DNA of 64,000 nt from DASUPK01 sp963774305 (GCA_963774305.1 CAVZEM010000011.1:248001-312000), one strand, 5' to 3'; shown: positions 1 through 8,545, counted from the stretch's first letter. Notes: generated by a model not told the origin, from the letters alone. Program-made: numbers and translations.

Positions 1-164
1 CGCCCTGGCTGCGCAGCATGCGCGACGAGCGGGAAGCGGACGCCCAGCGCAAGCACGGGATCGGCGGAGTCGAGCGGATCGTCGTGATCTGCGCGGTCGC
101 CGGATGCCTCGCCTTCGAGGTCTGGTTCTTCTTCTTCGCCGGCTCCTCCCTGCCGAATGGCTGA
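1..164 (+). CDS. 3' end of an unidentified membrane protein (5' end outside window)
   Basis: An open frame enters at base 3 and ends at TGA 162-164. The visible 53 residues are a charged, probably cytoplasmic stretch, then a hydrophobic segment of about 20 residues rich in Val, Ala, Cys and Phe (ending WFFFFAG), then a short tail SSLPNG. This looks like a C-terminal transmembrane helix. The stop overlaps the start of the GNAT gene by 8 bases (ATG at 157), so the two are probably translationally coupled. The family cannot be recognised from this fragment. Confidence 0.6.
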   Translation, partial: PWLRSMRDEREADAQRKHGIGGVERIVVICAVAGCLAFEVWFFFFAGSSLPNG

Positions 165-771
165 GCGGGTCGTCGTCGCCCCCCGGCGGGCGGAGGAGGC
201 CGAGTTGCCGGAGCTCGCCCGCATGCTGGCGCGAGCCTTCCACGAGGATCCGGTGGCGGCCTGGGCCTGCCGGCCCGATGACCTGCGGCCGCGCGTCCTG
301 GAGCGCCTCTTCGGCATGCGCCTCCGCGACATCCGCCCGCAGGGCGAAATCTGGACCGACGACGACCTGCGGAGCGTCGCGGTCTGGGCCGCGCCCGATC
401 ACTGGCACACGACGGCGCGGCAGGACATCGCCTACGCCAGCTGCCTGCTCCACCCCAGGCTCGTGCTCCGCATGCCTATGGTGATCACCGGGATGCTGGG
501 CGCCCAGAAGGTGCACCCGGCAGAGCCGCCCCACTGGTATCTGGCGATCCTTGGAACGGACCCGTCGGCCCAGGGAAACGGCCTCGGCTCGGCGATGCTG
601 GCACCGCTGCTCGAGGAGTGCGACCGGGACGGCGTCGGCGCCTATCTCGAGTCCTCGAAGGAGCAGAACCTGGACTTCTACGCGCGGCATGGCTTCCGCG
701 TCACGTCGGAGAGACAGCTACCGCGCGGCCCCCGCCTCTGGCCGATGTGGCGGGAGCCGCGCGGTAATTAG
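157..771 (+). CDS. GNAT-family N-acetyltransferase
   Basis: This 204-residue protein has the acetyl-CoA pyrophosphate-binding motif of the GNAT fold, QGNGLG at about residues 139-144, preceded by the beta-4 strand 'WYLAILGTDP'. It is followed by the C-terminal 'YLESS..N..FYARHGF' segment typical of GNATs related to small-molecule acetyltransferases. Such enzymes transfer acetyl from acetyl-CoA to an amine; the substrate cannot be deduced. The start overlaps the preceding membrane-protein gene by 8 bases. The end overlaps the convergent lipoprotein gene by 4 bases, leaving no room for a separate terminator. Confidence 0.85.
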   Translation: MAERVVVAPRRAEEAELPELARMLARAFHEDPVAAWACRPDDLRPRVLERLFGMRLRDIRPQGEIWTDDDLRSVAVWAAPDHWHTTARQDIAYASCLLHPRLVLRMPMVITGMLGAQKVHPAEPPHWYLAILGTDPSAQGNGLGSAMLAPLLEECDRDGVGAYLESSKEQNLDFYARHGFRVTSERQLPRGPRLWPMWREPRGN

Positions 772-1544
772 TGCGTGTAGCTGATCAGGTCCTCCCGCTC
801 GGACTCGCCTGAGACCGAGACCGCGACCACGGGCCCGACGCCCTTGGCGTAGAGCTTGTACTCGGACACCGTGGGCTCGAGCGGGCTGGTGTCATCGGTC
901 AGGATCGCGCCGGTGAAATGCCCCACCGGCGCCTGGACCTGCTGGTCGAGGGCGAGCACCTTGGTGCGGTCCTCGGCATGGCCGGCGTAGTACTCCTCGC
1001 GATAGGTCAGGCCCACCGACGGGTGTGCGGCCATCGCGATGCCAGCGTCCGCCCCGTTGCGCCCGGCCTCGAAGGAGCCGCTCGTGTCCTTCCTGCCGTT
1101 CTGGATCGAGGCGGTGTTCTCGCCGAAATACCAGACGTTCCCGTCCCTGTCCTGGGCGTACCAGTCGTCCGTGATCTCGGTCGCCTTTCCATTGGTGTAG
1201 ACGACGTCGTGGACCACCCGCGCGGTGACTCCGTCGGCGATCCTCTTCGTCTTGTCATCGACCGTGATCGTCTCGGTCAGATACTCGCCCTCGGGGTTGG
1301 TGACCCGAACGTGCCACTGGCGACCCACCGGCATCGGCCAGTAGGGATTGTCGATCTGCGTCGTGAAGTCCGCCGGATTCAGGTTCGACGGCTCACTCGT
1401 CTGCGGGAGCGTGTTCGTGCCGGATTGGGTGGCCGCCTGGGACTGTGAGTCACCCGACGAGCCTCCGCACCCGGCGAGCGCGGGGAGCAGGATGGCGATT
1501 CCCGCCATCGCCGCTCCCGCGCGCCTGATCGCCCGGGCTTTCAT
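768..1544 (-). CDS. secreted lipoprotein of unknown function
   Basis: This 258-residue protein starts with Lys/Arg residues and a hydrophobic stretch, then a lipobox LPALAGC with the lipidated Cys at residue 26, so it should be membrane-anchored outside the cell. After a Ser/Gln/Thr-rich linker comes a folded region beginning 'IDNPYWPMPVGRQW', resembling a group of actinobacterial hypothetical proteins with an N-P-Y-[FW]-P motif; no function is known to me. The ATG has a strong ribosome site, GGGAGGT, about 6 bases upstream. The gene directly abuts the PepSY gene upstream on the same strand, so it is likely the last gene of the sensor-kinase operon. It is a plausible exported target or sensor component of that operon, but this is only contextual. 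Confidence 0.75.
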   Translation of the reverse strand: MKARAIRRAGAAMAGIAILLPALAGCGGSSGDSQSQAATQSGTNTLPQTSEPSNLNPADFTTQIDNPYWPMPVGRQWHVRVTNPEGEYLTETITVDDKTKRIADGVTARVVHDVVYTNGKATEITDDWYAQDRDGNVWYFGENTASIQNGRKDTSGSFEAGRNGADAGIAMAAHPSVGLTYREEYYAGHAEDRTKVLALDQQVQAPVGHFTGAILTDDTSPLEPTVSEYKLYAKGVGPVVAVSVSGESEREDLISYTH

Positions 1545-1895
1545 CTAGTTACCTCCCTGGTCCTCGCTGTCGGCCTCGGCGACCACGAGCTTGTAGCTCT
1601 GGTCCAGGCGGACATCGACAGTGCTGCCATCGGGCTTGGCGACTTCGACCTCCCAGGTGGCGCCGTTCTCCGAATCGCGCTCCACGGAGTTGGCATGGCT
1701 GCCCGGATAGATGTTGAGGGCGGCGGCCTTGGCCTGGTCCGCGCCGGGGCCGGTGGCCCCACCCTCGTCGCCCCCGTTGGTCGCGATCGCGGTGCCGCCA
1801 CCGGCCGCCGCCAGGGCGAGCACGGAGCCGCCGACGATCACGAGACGCGAGGGTGCCCTGCGAAGGGCAACCCGTTTGATGTTGGTCCAATGCAT
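1545..1895 (-). CDS. small membrane-anchored PepSY-domain protein
   Basis: This 116-residue protein has a single N-terminal membrane segment (about residues 17-38, Val/Leu/Ala/Gly-rich). It is followed by an extracytoplasmic PepSY-like unit: an Ala-rich helix 'AKAAALNIYPG', then alternating strands containing 'WEVEVAKPDGSTVDVRLD'. PepSY modules are commonly found outside the membrane as inhibitory or sensory domains. Start choice: the ATG at 1895 follows AAAGGAG at good spacing. It sits between the histidine kinase and the lipoprotein, so it may modulate the kinase or a secreted hydrolase; this is inferred from position only. Confidence 0.8.
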   Translation of the reverse strand: MHWTNIKRVALRRAPSRLVIVGGSVLALAAAGGGTAIATNGGDEGGATGPGADQAKAAALNIYPGSHANSVERDSENGATWEVEVAKPDGSTVDVRLDQSYKLVVAEADSEDQGGN

Positions 1896-1971
1896 CTATG
1901 TCTCCTTTCGTAGGTTGGTCAAATGCGCGACCCGTTCTACGGAGATGGGATGAATCGACCGTGAAAACCGC

Positions 1972-3336
1972 TCAGCGCGGGTCTGCGGGCAGCTCGATCC
2001 AGACATCCGCCCCGCTGCCGTCCCGGTTGGCGGCGTGGGCAGTGCCGCGATGAGCGCGCGCGATCGCGTCCACGATGGCCAGCCCGAGGCCCGTACCGTC
2101 CCCGCCGCGGGCGGGGTCGGCGCGGCTGAACCGCTCGAACGCCCGGTCGAGGAACTCCGGCGGAAAACCCGGCCCGCTGTCCTCGACGTGGATCTGCAAA
2201 TCGCCGTCGGTCTCGCTCGTCCTCACGGTGATCTCCCCCGCTCCATGCTCGATGGCGTTCTCGACCAGGTTGGTGAGCGCCTGCTCCAGGCGGACGGGAT
2301 CTGCGTCGACGACGAGGCCGTTTCCCGGCTCGACGACCAGAGAGCGCCCCGATTCGCCCATCCGGGCGGCAAACCGCTCGCGGACATCGCCGAGCAGATC
2401 GGCCACCCGCACCCGCCGCAGGTGCAGGGCGAGCTTCCCCTGCTGCGAGCGGGCCAGCACCAGCAGGTCCTCGGCCAGCGCGCTCAGGCGGTCGACCTCG
2501 ACGATCGCCGACGCGATCGCGGCGCGCATCTCCTCCGGGGTCTCGGCGTAGCGAAGAGCAAGCTCCAGCTCGGTCTTGTGGAGGGCGAGAGGGGTCCGCA
2601 GCTCATGGCTCGCGTCGTCGACGAAGGTCCGCTCCCGATCGAGGGCGGCCTCGAGGCGGCCGAGCATCCCGTTGAGCGTCTCGCCCAGGCGACGTAGCTC
2701 ATCGTGGGCCTCGGGCAGAGGCAACCGCTCGTCAGGCTCCACGGCGGAGATCTCGGCGGCGCGGCGGCGCATCGCCTCGACGGGCCGTAGCGCCGCTCCC
2801 GAGACGGCGTAGCCCGCGAGCGAGGCGAGCAAGAGGGCTACCGGGCCTCCGATCAAGAGGATGGTCCGCAGGTTCCGCAGCGACTCGTTGCGATCGTCGA
2901 GCGTGGCGGCGACCACCACGACGTAGGTCTGGCCCCGTCCCGCCGCCGGCCGAGCGAGCAATCGTGCCTCGCCCTGGATGCTGCGCACATGGGGACGCGT
3001 CAACACGAAGGATTCACGCGAGGCACGAGCAGCCTCGGCGGGCGTCAGCTGCGGGTTGTTTCCGAGCAGTGGCGTCGTCGCATAGATGCGGCCGTCCGGG
3101 GTGAGCACCTGGGCGAAGCTCTCCTCGCGACCGAGCAGCCTCACGGACCTGCTCAGGTCCCGGTGGGCCACCAGCGAGGCGATGTCGTCGCCATGGGTCC
3201 GCAGGCTCTGATCGATCTGCTCGCTGAGCTCCGTGTCGAACCGCGAGTAGACGTAGAACCCGAGGGCAGTCAGCAGAATGGCCATCACGATCGTGAAGGC
3301 GAGCGTGACCCGGAGCCGGATCGGGATCCGCGTCAC
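1972..3336 (-). CDS. HAMP-domain sensor histidine kinase
   Basis: This 454-residue kinase has transmembrane helix 1 at about residues 9-29, a short extracytoplasmic sensor region of about 125 residues, transmembrane helix 2 at about 157-178, then HAMP, HisKA and HATPase domains. The phospho-accepting His is H244 in 'DASHELRTPL'. The ATP lid carries the N-box 'NLVENAIEH' (around 356-363) and the G boxes 'DSGPGF' and 'GDGTGLGLAIV'. All catalytic motifs appear intact. Its start overlaps the response-regulator stop by 4 bases, so the pair is translationally coupled. The signal is unknown; the linked ABC transporter and LolA-like gene suggest envelope stress or an envelope-active compound. Confidence 0.95.
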   Translation of the reverse strand: MTRIPIRLRVTLAFTIVMAILLTALGFYVYSRFDTELSEQIDQSLRTHGDDIASLVAHRDLSRSVRLLGREESFAQVLTPDGRIYATTPLLGNNPQLTPAEAARASRESFVLTRPHVRSIQGEARLLARPAAGRGQTYVVVVAATLDDRNESLRNLRTILLIGGPVALLLASLAGYAVSGAALRPVEAMRRRAAEISAVEPDERLPLPEAHDELRRLGETLNGMLGRLEAALDRERTFVDDASHELRTPLALHKTELELALRYAETPEEMRAAIASAIVEVDRLSALAEDLLVLARSQQGKLALHLRRVRVADLLGDVRERFAARMGESGRSLVVEPGNGLVVDADPVRLEQALTNLVENAIEHGAGEITVRTSETDGDLQIHVEDSGPGFPPEFLDRAFERFSRADPARGGDGTGLGLAIVDAIARAHRGTAHAANRDGSGADVWIELPADPR

Positions 3337-4025
3337 TTCGAGCCACCGTCCTCACGCAGCCGGTAGCCGACGCCGCGCACGGTCTTCAGCGACTCCACCC
3401 CGAAGGGCTTGTCGATCTTCTTGCGCAGCAGGCGGACGTAGGAGTCGACGATGTTGGAACGGTTCTCGTACTCGTAGTCCCAGGCGTGCTCGAGCAGCTG
3501 GAACCGCGATAGGACCTCACCCGGCCGCTGCATGAAGACCTCGAGCACCGCGAACTCCTTTGCCGAGAGCTCGATCTCGTCATCGCCGCGCCAGACCTGC
3601 CGCTTGGCCGGGTCCAGACGGAGGTCGCCAACCCGCAGCTCCGGCGAGCGCCGGCCGTTGCCTCGCCTCGCGAGAGCGCGCAGCCGCGCCAGCAGCTCCG
3701 CGTACGAGAAGGGCTTGACCAGATAGTCGTCGGCGCCGGCGTCGAGGCCCGCGACGCGGTCCGGGACTCCGTCGCGGGCGGTGAGCATCAGGATTGGCGA
3801 GATGACCCCGTCGTTGCGCAGGCGCCGGCAGACCTCGAAGCCGTCGATGCCCGGCAGCATCAGGTCGAGGACGATCGCGTCGTACTCGGTCGACCCGGCC
3901 ATCCAGACCGCGTCCTCCCCCCTGCCGGCCAGGTCAGCCGCCATACCCTCCTGCCGCAGTCCCTTGCGGATCAGGCCGGCCATCTTGGCCTCGTCCTCGA
4001 CGATCAGCACGCGCATCTCGCTCAC
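3333..4025 (-). CDS. OmpR/PhoB-family response regulator
   Basis: This 230-residue regulator has an N-terminal receiver domain with acidic pocket 'EDE' at about residues 10-12, phospho-acceptor D54 in 'IVLDLMLPG', and the conserved Lys in 'LVKPF'. It is followed by a C-terminal winged-helix DNA-binding domain ending 'VRGVGYRL', diagnostic of the OmpR/PhoB group. It is the cognate partner of the adjoining kinase (4-base overlap). It lies 47 bases downstream of the ABC permease on the same strand, so it likely belongs to the same transcript and autoregulates it, a common arrangement for ABC transporter/two-component modules. Confidence 0.95.
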   Translation of the reverse strand: MSEMRVLIVEDEAKMAGLIRKGLRQEGMAADLAGRGEDAVWMAGSTEYDAIVLDLMLPGIDGFEVCRRLRNDGVISPILMLTARDGVPDRVAGLDAGADDYLVKPFSYAELLARLRALARRGNGRRSPELRVGDLRLDPAKRQVWRGDDEIELSAKEFAVLEVFMQRPGEVLSRFQLLEHAWDYEYENRSNIVDSYVRLLRKKIDKPFGVESLKTVRGVGYRLREDGGSK

Positions 4026-4072
4026 CGAGATTGTCCTCCGAAGATGAACGCGAGATGAAAGCCCCGACGGAG

Positions 4073-4891
4073 CTAGCTCTCCGCGACGTCTCGACGGAGG
4101 AAAACGAGGGCGGCGGCGGCCAATGCCGGGAGCCCGTACAGGGCGCAGACCCAGAGGGAGCGCACGATCGGGGCCCAGTCCGCCGGCGTTCGAAGCAGGC
4201 CCTGCCAGGCGTTGAACTGGGTGCTGAGCAGATAGGGATGCAGGCCGCTCAGCCCCGGCAGGATCCCGACCAGCTGAACCAGGAGGGAGAACATCAGGGT
4301 CCCGACGATCGCGGCTCCGCTGTTTCGGAAGACCGTCGAGAGGAGGAGCCCGATGCAGGCGATCGCGAGGATGGGAAGCAGATAGACGAGCAGGCTGGCG
4401 CCCACCAGCTCGAGGCCCTTGGGCGCGGAGACGACCGTTCCCGAGAGGGTGGTCACGGGGTTGAAGCCGGAGGCCAGGATGCCGGCGCCAAGCGCAACCG
4501 CCCCGGCGATCGCGATCGCGAGCACCGCGTAGGTGACCGCCGCCAGGGCCTTGCCCGCGAACACCTGATGGCGCTCGACGGAGCGGGTCAGGATCATCTT
4601 GAGGGTCGCGTTGCGGTCCTCGGAGGCCACGATGTCCCCCGCGACCAGAGCGGTGATCAGCGGGAAGAGCCAGATCGAGCCGAACAGCAGGAGCACGAGG
4701 GGCACCGCGAGCCCAGTGTCGTGGACGTACTTGCCGAAGGCGACGTCGTTCGGGCGACCGCCGCCGGTCACCAGGGCGATCACGAAGATGATCGGAACCG
4801 CGGCCGCCGCCCCCAGGCCGAGGTACGTCCGCTTCTGGGCGCGGAGCTTCCGCAGCTCCCAGCGGTAGACCGTCAGCACCCCGGGTCTCAT
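4073..4891 (-). CDS. ABC-2 type transporter permease
   Basis: This 272-residue integral membrane protein has about six hydrophobic helices. The N-terminal cytosolic helix 'LTVYRWELRKLRAQKRTY' and the central 'DIVASEDRNATLKMILTRSV' loop are typical of ABC-2 export permeases. The latter is the coupling region that precedes the second membrane helix in this family. Its start overlaps the ATPase stop by 4 bases, so the two subunits are made together. Substrate unknown: drugs, peptides or lipids are all possible for this family. Confidence 0.9.
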   Translation of the reverse strand: MRPGVLTVYRWELRKLRAQKRTYLGLGAAAAVPIIFVIALVTGGGRPNDVAFGKYVHDTGLAVPLVLLLFGSIWLFPLITALVAGDIVASEDRNATLKMILTRSVERHQVFAGKALAAVTYAVLAIAIAGAVALGAGILASGFNPVTTLSGTVVSAPKGLELVGASLLVYLLPILAIACIGLLLSTVFRNSGAAIVGTLMFSLLVQLVGILPGLSGLHPYLLSTQFNAWQGLLRTPADWAPIVRSLWVCALYGLPALAAAALVFLRRDVAES

Positions 4892-5850
4892 GCCAGCTCC
4901 TCGATCAACTGCTTCGTATGCGTGGCTCGCGCGCGCCCGTCGCCCTCGGTGAGCTGGAAGAAGAGGTCCTCGAGCGTCGCCTGCTGCGGCGTCAGCTCGA
5001 CGACCGGCGCCCCCGATTCCGCCAGGGCGACTGAAAGCGCCGCGACCACGCCCTCGTCTTCGGCCTTGAACGTCAGCGCCGCATCGGAGGACACGAGCTC
5101 CTCGATCCCGGGTTGGGCTGCGCAGACGTCCCTGGCCCTGGCGTCGTCGGTGGTCCGCAGCCTGTAGCTGACCCCAGCCCTGCTGCGGAGCTCGGCGAGT
5201 GATCCCTCGTATGCCACCCGGCCGCTGCGGATGATCGCGACGCGGTTGCAGAGCTCCTCCACCTCATTCATCTGGTGGCTGGAGAGCAGCACCGTGATCC
5301 CGCGCTCGCCAAGATCGCGGATCAGCATCCTCATGTCGCGCATACCCGCCGGGTCGAGCCCGGTGGCCGGCTCGTCCAGCAGCAGCAGGCGGGGGCTGCG
5401 AAGCAGCGCCGAAGCGATGCCGAGCCGCTGACGCATGCCATGTGAATACCCATTGACCTTGTCCTTGGCGCGGTCTCGGAGCTCGACGATCTCGAGGACC
5501 TCGTCGATCGTGGCCTTGCCGTTGTCCCTGCCGTCAAGCGCCTGGCAGAGCTTCAGGTTGTCCAGGCCGCTGAGGTACGGGTAGAACGACGGAGCCTCGA
5601 CGAAGCCCGCCACCCCCTCCAATGCCGTGACGCTGATCTGCGGGTCGCGGCCGAAGAGCCGAACGGACCCCGCGGTGGGCCGGATCAGTCCCAGCATCAT
5701 TCGCAGGGACGTCGTCTTGCCCGCCCCGTTCGGCCCGAGGTAGCCGAAGACGTCTCCGGAGTTGACGGTCAGGTCGACGTCGTCGACCGCGGTGATCTCC
5801 CCGTAGCGCTTGACCAGCCCACGGATCTCAATCGGCGGAGACTCCGCCAT
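4888..5850 (-). CDS. ABC transporter ATP-binding protein (ABC-2 / DrrA type)
   Basis: This 320-residue ATPase has Walker A 'GPNGAGKTTS' near residue 39, signature 'YSHGMRQRLGIA', Walker B 'LLLLDEPATGLDP' and the switch His in 'LLSSHQM'. The extra roughly 100-residue C-terminal region after the nucleotide-binding domain is typical of exporter ATPases of the DrrA/CcmA type. It powers the adjoining permease. It is only 3 bases downstream of the LolA-like gene and overlaps the permease, so the three are almost certainly one transcriptional unit. Confidence 0.95.
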   Translation of the reverse strand: MAESPPIEIRGLVKRYGEITAVDDVDLTVNSGDVFGYLGPNGAGKTTSLRMMLGLIRPTAGSVRLFGRDPQISVTALEGVAGFVEAPSFYPYLSGLDNLKLCQALDGRDNGKATIDEVLEIVELRDRAKDKVNGYSHGMRQRLGIASALLRSPRLLLLDEPATGLDPAGMRDMRMLIRDLGERGITVLLSSHQMNEVEELCNRVAIIRSGRVAYEGSLAELRSRAGVSYRLRTTDDARARDVCAAQPGIEELVSSDAALTFKAEDEGVVAALSVALAESGAPVVELTPQQATLEDLFFQLTEGDGRARATHTKQLIEELA

Positions 5851-5853
5851 CGA

Positions 5854-7062
5854 CTACAGGGCTCGTGCGGCCGTCAGCACCGTTGCGGATGGAGCCGAGG
5901 CGAGCACCGTGTACTCGACGCCGTTGCGCTGGAACCTCACCACGGTCCCGAGCGCGGTTTCGAGCTCCTGGCCCTGGGCTCCGTTCACCGACACCTGCGG
6001 GAGACTGAGTTGACCGTGATCGCCGCTGGCCGGCGACGAGCCGTGCGACGCATCCGCGGGCTGCTCGATCACGGCGATTCCGCCGAGACCCTGTCCGTAG
6101 GTGACGAGCGCTCCCGCGTCCTTGTCGCTCTGAATGAGCCGGACCTCGTTCCGCGGCAGGCCCGCGAGCGTGTCAGGAGCCGTGACGGGGATGGATGCCT
6201 GCTGCTGGACGGCCTGCAGGCCCGTGACCGGCTTCGCCTCGCCGCTGCCACCGTCTCTGTGTGCGGGCGGGCTGACGTCGGTGACCTTGGCGTCAGGCGG
6301 AGGCTTGACGTCGAAGACCGATGCGGGAACCGTGCCGTAGGAGATGTCGGTGACCTTGAGCTCGAGCACCGGCGAGCTGTCGCCCTTGACGTAGACCACC
6401 GCGCGGAGCGGCGTCCCGTGCACCGCATCCCAGGCAAGCTCGGCACCCCCGAGAAGCCCTCCGTTGTCCTTGGGCTCCACCCGGACGCTGTAGGCGGGCT
6501 GGCCCGCGATGTCCGTCGGCTGAGCTCCGCTCACCATGGCATGCTCGGCCAGCTTCGCAATCCCCTTCTTGATCCGGTCAAGCGACGGCGGTTGCTGCTC
6601 ATTCGCGGAGCTCGCCGAGTCCCCGCCGCCATGATCGGCGGGAAGGGTCCCCTCGTAGGCCGTGTTCGATCCGGAGTCGTAGACGGACCAGCGGTGACCG
6701 TCCGAGAGCACCTGGCTGTCGCTGGTGGCACCCTCGGCGCTCGAGTCCGCCTGAAGCTCGATGCGGAGACGCCCGTCCGAGGTGGCCCAGAGCCGCCCGG
6801 AGGCCCCGGTCAGGAGCGGGTCCGCGCCCTGCACGTTGGAGCCGCTGATCAGGTCGTTGGTGAACTGGATGCGCGCGCTGACTCCCTCGACCTTGGGGGC
6901 CGTGAGCGCATCGTGCACGGCGACCGGCAGGGGCTCAGCGGGGGGGGTCGGCCCGCCGCCGGTTGCGGCCATGGCCAGGGCCGTGGCCCCAACGCCGACG
7001 GCCACGGTCGCAGCGCAGAGCGCGATCAGGCGGCGGGTGGAGATGCTGCGCAGGTACCTCAT
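5854..7062 (-). CDS. LolA/RseB-like exported protein
   Basis: This 402-residue protein has an N-terminal membrane anchor or signal (about residues 10-32, 'LIALCAATVAVGVGATALAM'). A region follows that resembles the LolA/MucB-RseB fold: strands such as 'GRLWATSDGRLRIEL', then 'WSVYDSGSNTAYEG', and later 'YSVRVEPKDNGGLLGGAELAWD'. In Gram-positive bacteria such proteins are predicted to bind lipid or acyl groups outside the membrane. It is first in the run with the ABC exporter and two-component system, which suggests it senses or carries a hydrophobic ligand for the transporter. This is inferred from fold resemblance and context; no direct motif proves it. Confidence 0.7.
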   Translation of the reverse strand: MRYLRSISTRRLIALCAATVAVGVGATALAMAATGGGPTPPAEPLPVAVHDALTAPKVEGVSARIQFTNDLISGSNVQGADPLLTGASGRLWATSDGRLRIELQADSSAEGATSDSQVLSDGHRWSVYDSGSNTAYEGTLPADHGGGDSASSANEQQPPSLDRIKKGIAKLAEHAMVSGAQPTDIAGQPAYSVRVEPKDNGGLLGGAELAWDAVHGTPLRAVVYVKGDSSPVLELKVTDISYGTVPASVFDVKPPPDAKVTDVSPPAHRDGGSGEAKPVTGLQAVQQQASIPVTAPDTLAGLPRNEVRLIQSDKDAGALVTYGQGLGGIAVIEQPADASHGSSPASGDHGQLSLPQVSVNGAQGQELETALGTVVRFQRNGVEYTVLASAPSATVLTAARAL

Positions 7063-7129
7063 CTCCAGAAAAGGCTACGCCCCGTCCCTAAGGATTTTCT
7101 GACAACTTCCCCGTCGATAGCCTGGACTC

Positions 7130-7782
7130 ATGGCCGACATCACCACCATCGCGGAGCTCGGGACGCCGGCGGGACGCTGATCCTCGCCGTGGCCACCTTC
7201 GGGTCGGTTCGCTCGGCCCACCGCGGCACGAGTCGCCGAGCGCTCGCTGCAGATCGGCCTGCGGCCGTTGCTGGTCGAGTCACGACGCGAGGACCCGCCG
7301 GAACCCGCGATCTTCGGCTCGGGCAAGATCCTCATGCCGGGCAATGGTCTGGCATGTGTCGAGCGCGACGGCGACAACATCGCCATGGCCATCCCGCTGC
7401 GCAATGTCGGCGCCGGGATGGCGATTCTGCACGGCTGGCATCTCGTCGGCGGATGGCGCCGGGAGCGCCAGGAGGTGCACCCCGACCTGGACGAGTTCCG
7501 CCAGCAGCTTCGGGACCTGTACGTGCCGCTATCCGACACGGGGTTCTGGCAGGCAAGCGTTCGCGGCGCCGACGACAGCTGCCGCGCGCCGGTGGAGGCA
7601 GCCCTGGCGGGCGAAGAGGAGGGCTTCTCGATTTTCCTCCTCTACGGCGACCACGAGGGCGGTCAGCGCACGATCAGCCGCTTCGGGCTGCGGGCACACG
7701 AGGAGGAGGGGCGCTGGTTCTGCTCGGTGACCCGCCATATTGGAACCTCGAGGGCCCGGACCCCCGGGCCGACGCGCGCTAG
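7130..7782 (+). pseudogene. frame-disrupted gene for a membrane-anchored protein of unknown function
   Basis: One continuous protein can be followed only by changing frame three times. ATG 7130 reads MADITTIAELGT and then hits a stop near 7178. The next frame supplies 'GTLILAVATFGSVRSA', a membrane helix. From about 7225 the first frame resumes with 'RVAERSLQIGLRPLLVES' and runs to about 7738. The last residues, 'WNLEGPDPRADAR', are in the other frame, ending at TAG 7780-7782. The reconstructed product is about 217 residues: an N-terminal helix and a soluble domain I do not recognise. The retained similarity of character across the shifts suggests recent decay or assembly indels. It is divergent from the LolA-like gene. 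Confidence 0.7.
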
Positions 7783-7801
7783 GCGCGAACCGACTCGACC
7801 G

Positions 7802-7945
7802 CTACGCCCTGTTGGTCAGTCGCCGGCTGCGCTCGCGCGAGTCCGACCACTTCCCGATACCGAAGAACGCCAAGATCCCCGGAATCATCAGGTGGAGGTT
7901 GATCGCGCCCACTGCCACCGCCAGGAGGATCCAGATGCTCGGCAT
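7802..7945 (-). CDS. 47-residue single-pass membrane microprotein
   Basis: The start ATG at 7945 is preceded by GGGAGAGGA with about 6 bases spacing. The protein begins MPSIWILLAVAVGAINLH, continues with a hydrophobic 'LMIPGILAFFGIGKW' and ends in a basic tail rich in Arg and Ser. The predicted topology is one long or two short helices with a cytoplasmic basic end. It is convergent with the disrupted gene at 7130-7782. A longer reading from 7996 is possible but lacks a comparable ribosome site. Function unknown; the hydrophobic core with a clean ribosome site argues that it is real. Confidence 0.6.
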   Translation of the reverse strand: MPSIWILLAVAVGAINLHLMIPGILAFFGIGKWSDSRERSRRLTNRA

Positions 7946-8053
7946 GGGGACATCCTCTCCCGCGTGCCTGAGCACTACATCCGTGGTAGTAAGCATGCCG
8001 CTTGCGGGTTTTTCCGCAAAGGTCCGGTTACCCCGGGCAAGCGCTACTCACCC

Positions 8054-8545
8054 ATGCCAGTCGAGAGCCACTTCTTTGAGGACGACGGCGGGATTCCCAA
8101 CTCGCCGCTGCCCACGCTCGTCTACCACGGCGTCGAGGCGGCCGAGGACGCCGCACGGTGCGAGGACCTGTTCGAAGGGAACACCTGGCTCCCCGACTGG
8201 CGGGACGGCATCTTCTCCTTTCACCACTTCCACTCCACCACTCATGAGGTACTCGGCATCGTCGGCGGGCGGGCCACAATCATGCTCGGTGGCCCGAACG
8301 GCCGGCCCTTCGAGATCGAGCGCGGCGACGTGCTCGTGCTGCCTGCCGGGACGGGCCACTGCAAAATGGGCTCGAGCGGCGACTTCCTCGTCGTCGGGGC
8401 CTATCCCGACGGGATGAGCTGGGACATCCGGCGCGGCGACCCCGCCGAGCACGACGAGGCACTCGCCAACATCAGGGCAGTGCCGGTTCCACGAGCCGAT
8501 CCGGTCGAAGGACCGAGGGGCTCGCTCACCCGCCTTTGGGCGTAG
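8054..8545 (+). CDS. cupin-domain protein of the YjlB type
   Basis: This 163-residue protein contains the cupin motifs 'FHHFHSTTHEVLGIVGGRA' (motif 1, metal-ligand His residues) and 'GDVLVLPAGTGH' (motif 2), followed by 'DFLVVGAYP'. These match the YjlB family of Bacillus as I know it. Start choice: the ATG at 8054 begins MPVESHFFEDDG, the usual family N-terminus; the frame stays open far upstream only because it runs through the disrupted gene. The reaction is unknown: single-domain cupins of this type may be metal-dependent isomerases, dioxygenases or binding proteins. Confidence 0.85.
   Translation: MPVESHFFEDDGGIPNSPLPTLVYHGVEAAEDAARCEDLFEGNTWLPDWRDGIFSFHHFHSTTHEVLGIVGGRATIMLGGPNGRPFEIERGDVLVLPAGTGHCKMGSSGDFLVVGAYPDGMSWDIRRGDPAEHDEALANIRAVPVPRADPVEGPRGSLTRLWA

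Noticed and set aside
6010..7782. A 590-residue plus-strand frame spanning the LolA-like gene region.
   Set aside because: Its first part is antisense to the LolA-like gene; only its last third contains parts of the frame-disrupted gene at 7130-7782.
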